Positions 4,031 through 6,288 of a stretch of DNA of 6,288 bases are shown piece after piece. Below the pieces are notes generated by a model. It worked only from the letters and a program-made list of their open reading frames with translations. It was not told where the DNA came from and did not search any database. This DNA is from Bradyrhizobium sp. (lineage in GTDB: Bacteria; Pseudomonadota; Alphaproteobacteria; Rhizobiales; Xanthobacteraceae): assembly GCA_013695565.1 (NCBI GenBank), contig JACDAG010000494.1:1-6288 (forward strand). The letters are read 5' to 3'. The position numbers were made by a program, and so were the translations under genes. Positions within the stretch are counted from its first letter, which is position 1. The number at the start of each line of letters is the position of its first letter.

Positions 4031-6288
4031 TTATTCCGCCGGTGCCTGGATTGCGGCCGGTTCGGACCAACGCCGCCGCAACCGGTCGATCAGAAGATAA
4101 ATCACGGGCGTCGTGTACAGCGTCAGGATCTGGGACACGAACAGCCCGCCGATGATCGTGATTCCCAATGGCCGGCGCAGCTCGGTGCCGGGGCCGGTGG
4201 CGATCACCAAGGGAATACCGGCAAACAAGGCCGCCATCGTCGTCATCAGGATCGGGCGGAACCGGGCGGTGCAGGCCTCGAAGATCGCATCCGCCGAGGA
4301 CAGACCGCGGTTGCGCTCGGCATCCAGCGCAAAATCCACCATCATGATCCCGTTCTTCTTGACGATGCCGATCAGCAAAATAATGCCGACAAAGGCGATC
4401 ACGGTCAGCGGCGTGTTGGTCACCTGCAGCGCCAATAGCGCGCCGAGGCCCGCCGACGGCAGCGTCGAGATGATGGTCAAGGGATGTGCCAGACTCTCGT
4501 AGAGCACGCCGAGCACGATATACATCGCCACCAGCGCGCCTAGGATCAAGAGCGGCTGCCGGCCGCTGGTCTTGTTGAAGTCGCCGGCACTGCCGTCGAA
4601 ACTGCCGCGGATCCCCTCCGGCATGTGCAGTTCGTCGACCGCGCGCTGGATGTTGGTGGTCGCGATCTCCAGCGGCACGTCGGGCAGCAGGTTGAACGAT
4701 ACGGTGGTTGAGGGGAACGACTGCGAGTGATAGACCGCAAGCGGCGACAGGCCGCGTTGATAGCGCACGACAGCCGATAGCGGCACCTGCGCGTTGTTGG
4801 CGCCCTCGACGAAAATGCGTTCCAGGTTCGACGGATCGGCCTGGAATTTCGGGTCGATCTCCAGCACCACCATGTACTGGTTGCGCTGGGTATAGACGAT
4901 TGAAATCTGCCGTTGCGCGAACGCGTTGTTCAGGGCGTTGTCGATGTCCTGAACGCGGACGCCGAGGCTGGAGGCGGTCTTGCGGTCGATCACCAGCGAC
5001 AATTGCAGCCCACCGGGATCGCGGTCAGCGGACACGTCGGTGATGCCCTCGACGGTCTCCATGCGCTTGCCGACCAGGGGCGCCCATTTCTGCAAGAGAT
5101 CGAGATCGGTGCTCGACAGCGTATATTGATAGTCGGAGTCGCTCTGCCGTCCGCCGGTACGGATATCCTGGGCGGCGAACATGAACAGGCGGATGCCGGC
5201 GACGCGATAGAGCGCCCGCCGCAGCCGGTCGATGACCACCGTTGTCGACTGCCCTTCGCGCTGCTCGGGCGGCTTCAGGCTGATAAACATGGTGCCGCGG
5301 TTGGAACCGCCGCCGCCCGGACCGCCGCCGCTGCCGAGCGATGAGCCGATGCCGGCAACGGCAGGGTCGGCCATGACGATATCGGCAAGTTGCTGCTGCA
5401 GGCCGAGCATGGCCTGAAACGAAATATCGGGAGATGCGCGGGTCGCCCCGATCACAAAACCGCTGTCGTCGGTTGGGAAGTATCCCTTCGGCGTCTTGAT
5501 GTAGAGCACCACCGTCAACGCAATGGTGGCAAAGAACACGACCAGCGTGAGGTAGGGAAACTCCAGCACCCGCCGCAGCGTCCAGGTGTAGAACGACACG
5601 ATGCGCGACAGCGTGCCCTCGACGAGCCGGTCGAACCAGGTCGCACGGTCGGAGGTCGCCTCCTTGATGAAATGCGCGCAGATCATCGGGGTCACCGTGA
5701 GCGAGACCACGGTCGACACCACGATCGCAAAGGTCAGCGTCAGCGAGAATTCGCGCAACAGCCGCCCGACCAACCCGTCCATGAAAATCAGCGGCGTAAA
5801 GGCCGCGATCAACGACAGGCTGATCGACAATACCGTGAAGCCGATCTGCTTGGCGCCTTCCATTGCCGCGGCAAGCGGCGCCATTCCCTGCTCGAGATTG
5901 CGGTACATGTTCTCGATCATCACGATAGCGTCGTCGACGACGAAGCCGACCGAAATCGCCAGCGCCATCAGCGACAGGCTGATCGACAGCACCGTGAACC
6001 CGATCTGCCTGGCGCCTTCGAGCGCGGCCTGATACGGCTTCATGCCCTGCTCGAGATTGCGGTACATGTTCTCGATCATGACGATGGCGTCGTCGACGAC
6101 GAAGCCGACCGAAATCGCTAGCGCCATCAAAGTCAGATTGTTGATGGAGAAACCGGCGAGCCACATCCCGGCGCAGGTGCCGGCCAGCGCCAGCAGCACC
6201 GCGACGCCGGCCGCGATGGTCGGCGTGCCCCGGCGCAAAAACGCAAACACTACCGCCATGACGAGAAAGGCCGTCGCCAGCAGCGTCC
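4031..6288 (-). CDS. RND-family multidrug efflux permease, MdtB/MdtC-like (5' end beyond window), with internal duplication
   Basis: The frame is open through the right edge, so the Met at 6259 is internal and roughly 330 N-terminal residues are missing. Residues here count from that Met. Visible parts are the end of TM2 and TM3 (about 1-36), TM4 with GFVVDDAIVMIENM (Asp56/Asp57, proton relay), TM5-TM6 with PLIFMDGLVGRLLREF, and a cytoplasmic linker and TM7 near 238-254. The second periplasmic porter loop covers about 258-565, and TM8-TM12 follow with GIVKKNGIMMVDFA at 631-644 (relay Lys region) and LTLYTTPVIYL at 712-722. This inner-membrane pump exchanges protons for drugs together with a periplasmic adaptor and an outer-membrane channel, neither visible here. 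Residues 44-96 are repeated at 97-149. Without the extra 53 residues the whole protein would be near the usual 1030. A glycine-rich loop lies at 307-318. Whether the duplicated form still works is doubtful. Family assignment is sure; MdtC-type rather than another RND subgroup is likely. Confidence 0.94.
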   Translation of the reverse strand, partial: TLLATAFLVMAVVFAFLRRGTPTIAAGVAVLLALAGTCAGMWLAGFSINNLTLMALAISVGFVVDDAIVMIENMYRNLEQGMKPYQAALEGARQIGFTVLSISLSLMALAISVGFVVDDAIVMIENMYRNLEQGMAPLAAAMEGAKQIGFTVLSISLSLIAAFTPLIFMDGLVGRLLREFSLTLTFAIVVSTVVSLTVTPMICAHFIKEATSDRATWFDRLVEGTLSRIVSFYTWTLRRVLEFPYLTLVVFFATIALTVVLYIKTPKGYFPTDDSGFVIGATRASPDISFQAMLGLQQQLADIVMADPAVAGIGSSLGSGGGPGGGGSNRGTMFISLKPPEQREGQSTTVVIDRLRRALYRVAGIRLFMFAAQDIRTGGRQSDSDYQYTLSSTDLDLLQKWAPLVGKRMETVEGITDVSADRDPGGLQLSLVIDRKTASSLGVRVQDIDNALNNAFAQRQISIVYTQRNQYMVVLEIDPKFQADPSNLERIFVEGANNAQVPLSAVVRYQRGLSPLAVYHSQSFPSTTVSFNLLPDVPLEIATTNIQRAVDELHMPEGIRGSFDGSAGDFNKTSGRQPLLILGALVAMYIVLGVLYESLAHPLTIISTLPSAGLGALLALQVTNTPLTVIAFVGIILLIGIVKKNGIMMVDFALDAERNRGLSSADAIFEACTARFRPILMTTMAALFAGIPLVIATGPGTELRRPLGITIIGGLFVSQILTLYTTPVIYLLIDRLRRRWSEPAAIQAPAE
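5813..6130 (-). repeat. In-frame 159-bp tandem duplication of the RND TM4 segment
   Basis: Two direct copies lie head to tail, at 5972-6130 (copy 1, N-terminal side) and 5813-5971 (copy 2). Each encodes 53 residues beginning LMALAISVGFVVDD and ending QIGFTVLSISLS. By hand the copies differ at about 20 of 159 bases and 5 of 53 residues (KPYQAAL versus APLAAAM, and R versus K). Most differences cluster in the cytoplasmic loop; the helix-coding parts are nearly identical. The period is a multiple of three, so the frame is kept. The outer ends share a short similar string (CTGACTTTGATGGCG and CTGTCGTTGATCGCG), which could have served as the crossover point. Confidence 0.93.

Noticed and set aside
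5390..6121. A 243-codon open frame on the plus strand opposite the RND permease
   Set aside because: The protein is full of His/Asp/Arg repeats created by reading the duplicated TM4 region in antisense; no domain is seen.
5025..6164. A 379-codon minus-strand frame within the RND gene
   Set aside because: It is a frame-shifted reading of the permease with repetitive Arg/Asp/His content; the permease frame has all the family motifs.

Overview
This window is high-GC DNA in which every supportable gene lies on the minus strand. Codon use and protein style suggest an alphaproteobacterium of the Bradyrhizobium/Rhodopseudomonas type. That placement is inferred from protein resemblance only, since there is no rRNA or other marker. 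Coding density is very high: the longest gap between genes is 89 bases and no stretch over 300 bases lacks a gene. I saw no tRNA, rRNA, CRISPR array, insertion sequence or convincing rho-independent terminator.

In transcription order (right to left) the layout is as follows. (1) 6288-4031: an RND-family multidrug efflux permease of the MdtB/MdtC type. Its N-terminal third lies beyond the right edge. It carries a 53-residue in-frame tandem duplication that repeats transmembrane helix 4, including the Asp-Asp proton-relay pair. (2) 3973-3230: a DTW-domain protein, a probable tRNA-uridine aminocarboxypropyltransferase. (3) After an 89-base gap, a tight four-gene cassette: an SxtJ-family membrane protein (3140-2721), a 49-residue DUF5989/SxtK-like membrane peptide (2710-2561), a NodU/CmcH/SxtI-family O-carbamoyltransferase (2551-719), and an SGNH/GDSL hydrolase with an N-terminal membrane anchor (699-1, cut by the left edge).

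The cassette is the main biological interest. Gaps of 10, 9 and 19 bases, a ribosome-binding site that overlaps a stop codon, and a same-frame TTG restart all point to one translationally coupled operon. The same four families (carbamoyltransferase I, small membrane proteins J and K, GDSL protein L) occur together in cyanobacterial saxitoxin clusters. There J, K and L have no settled role as far as I know. Finding them as a self-contained unit with no saxitoxin-type genes in view suggests a portable membrane-associated carbamoylation and tailoring module. Its substrate cannot be read from this window.

The efflux permease duplication is the main structural anomaly. The two 159-bp copies are about 87% identical by hand count (about 20 mismatches), so they are not a fresh duplication. 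They would add a second TM4-like helix in a core where 12-helix topology is normally strict.
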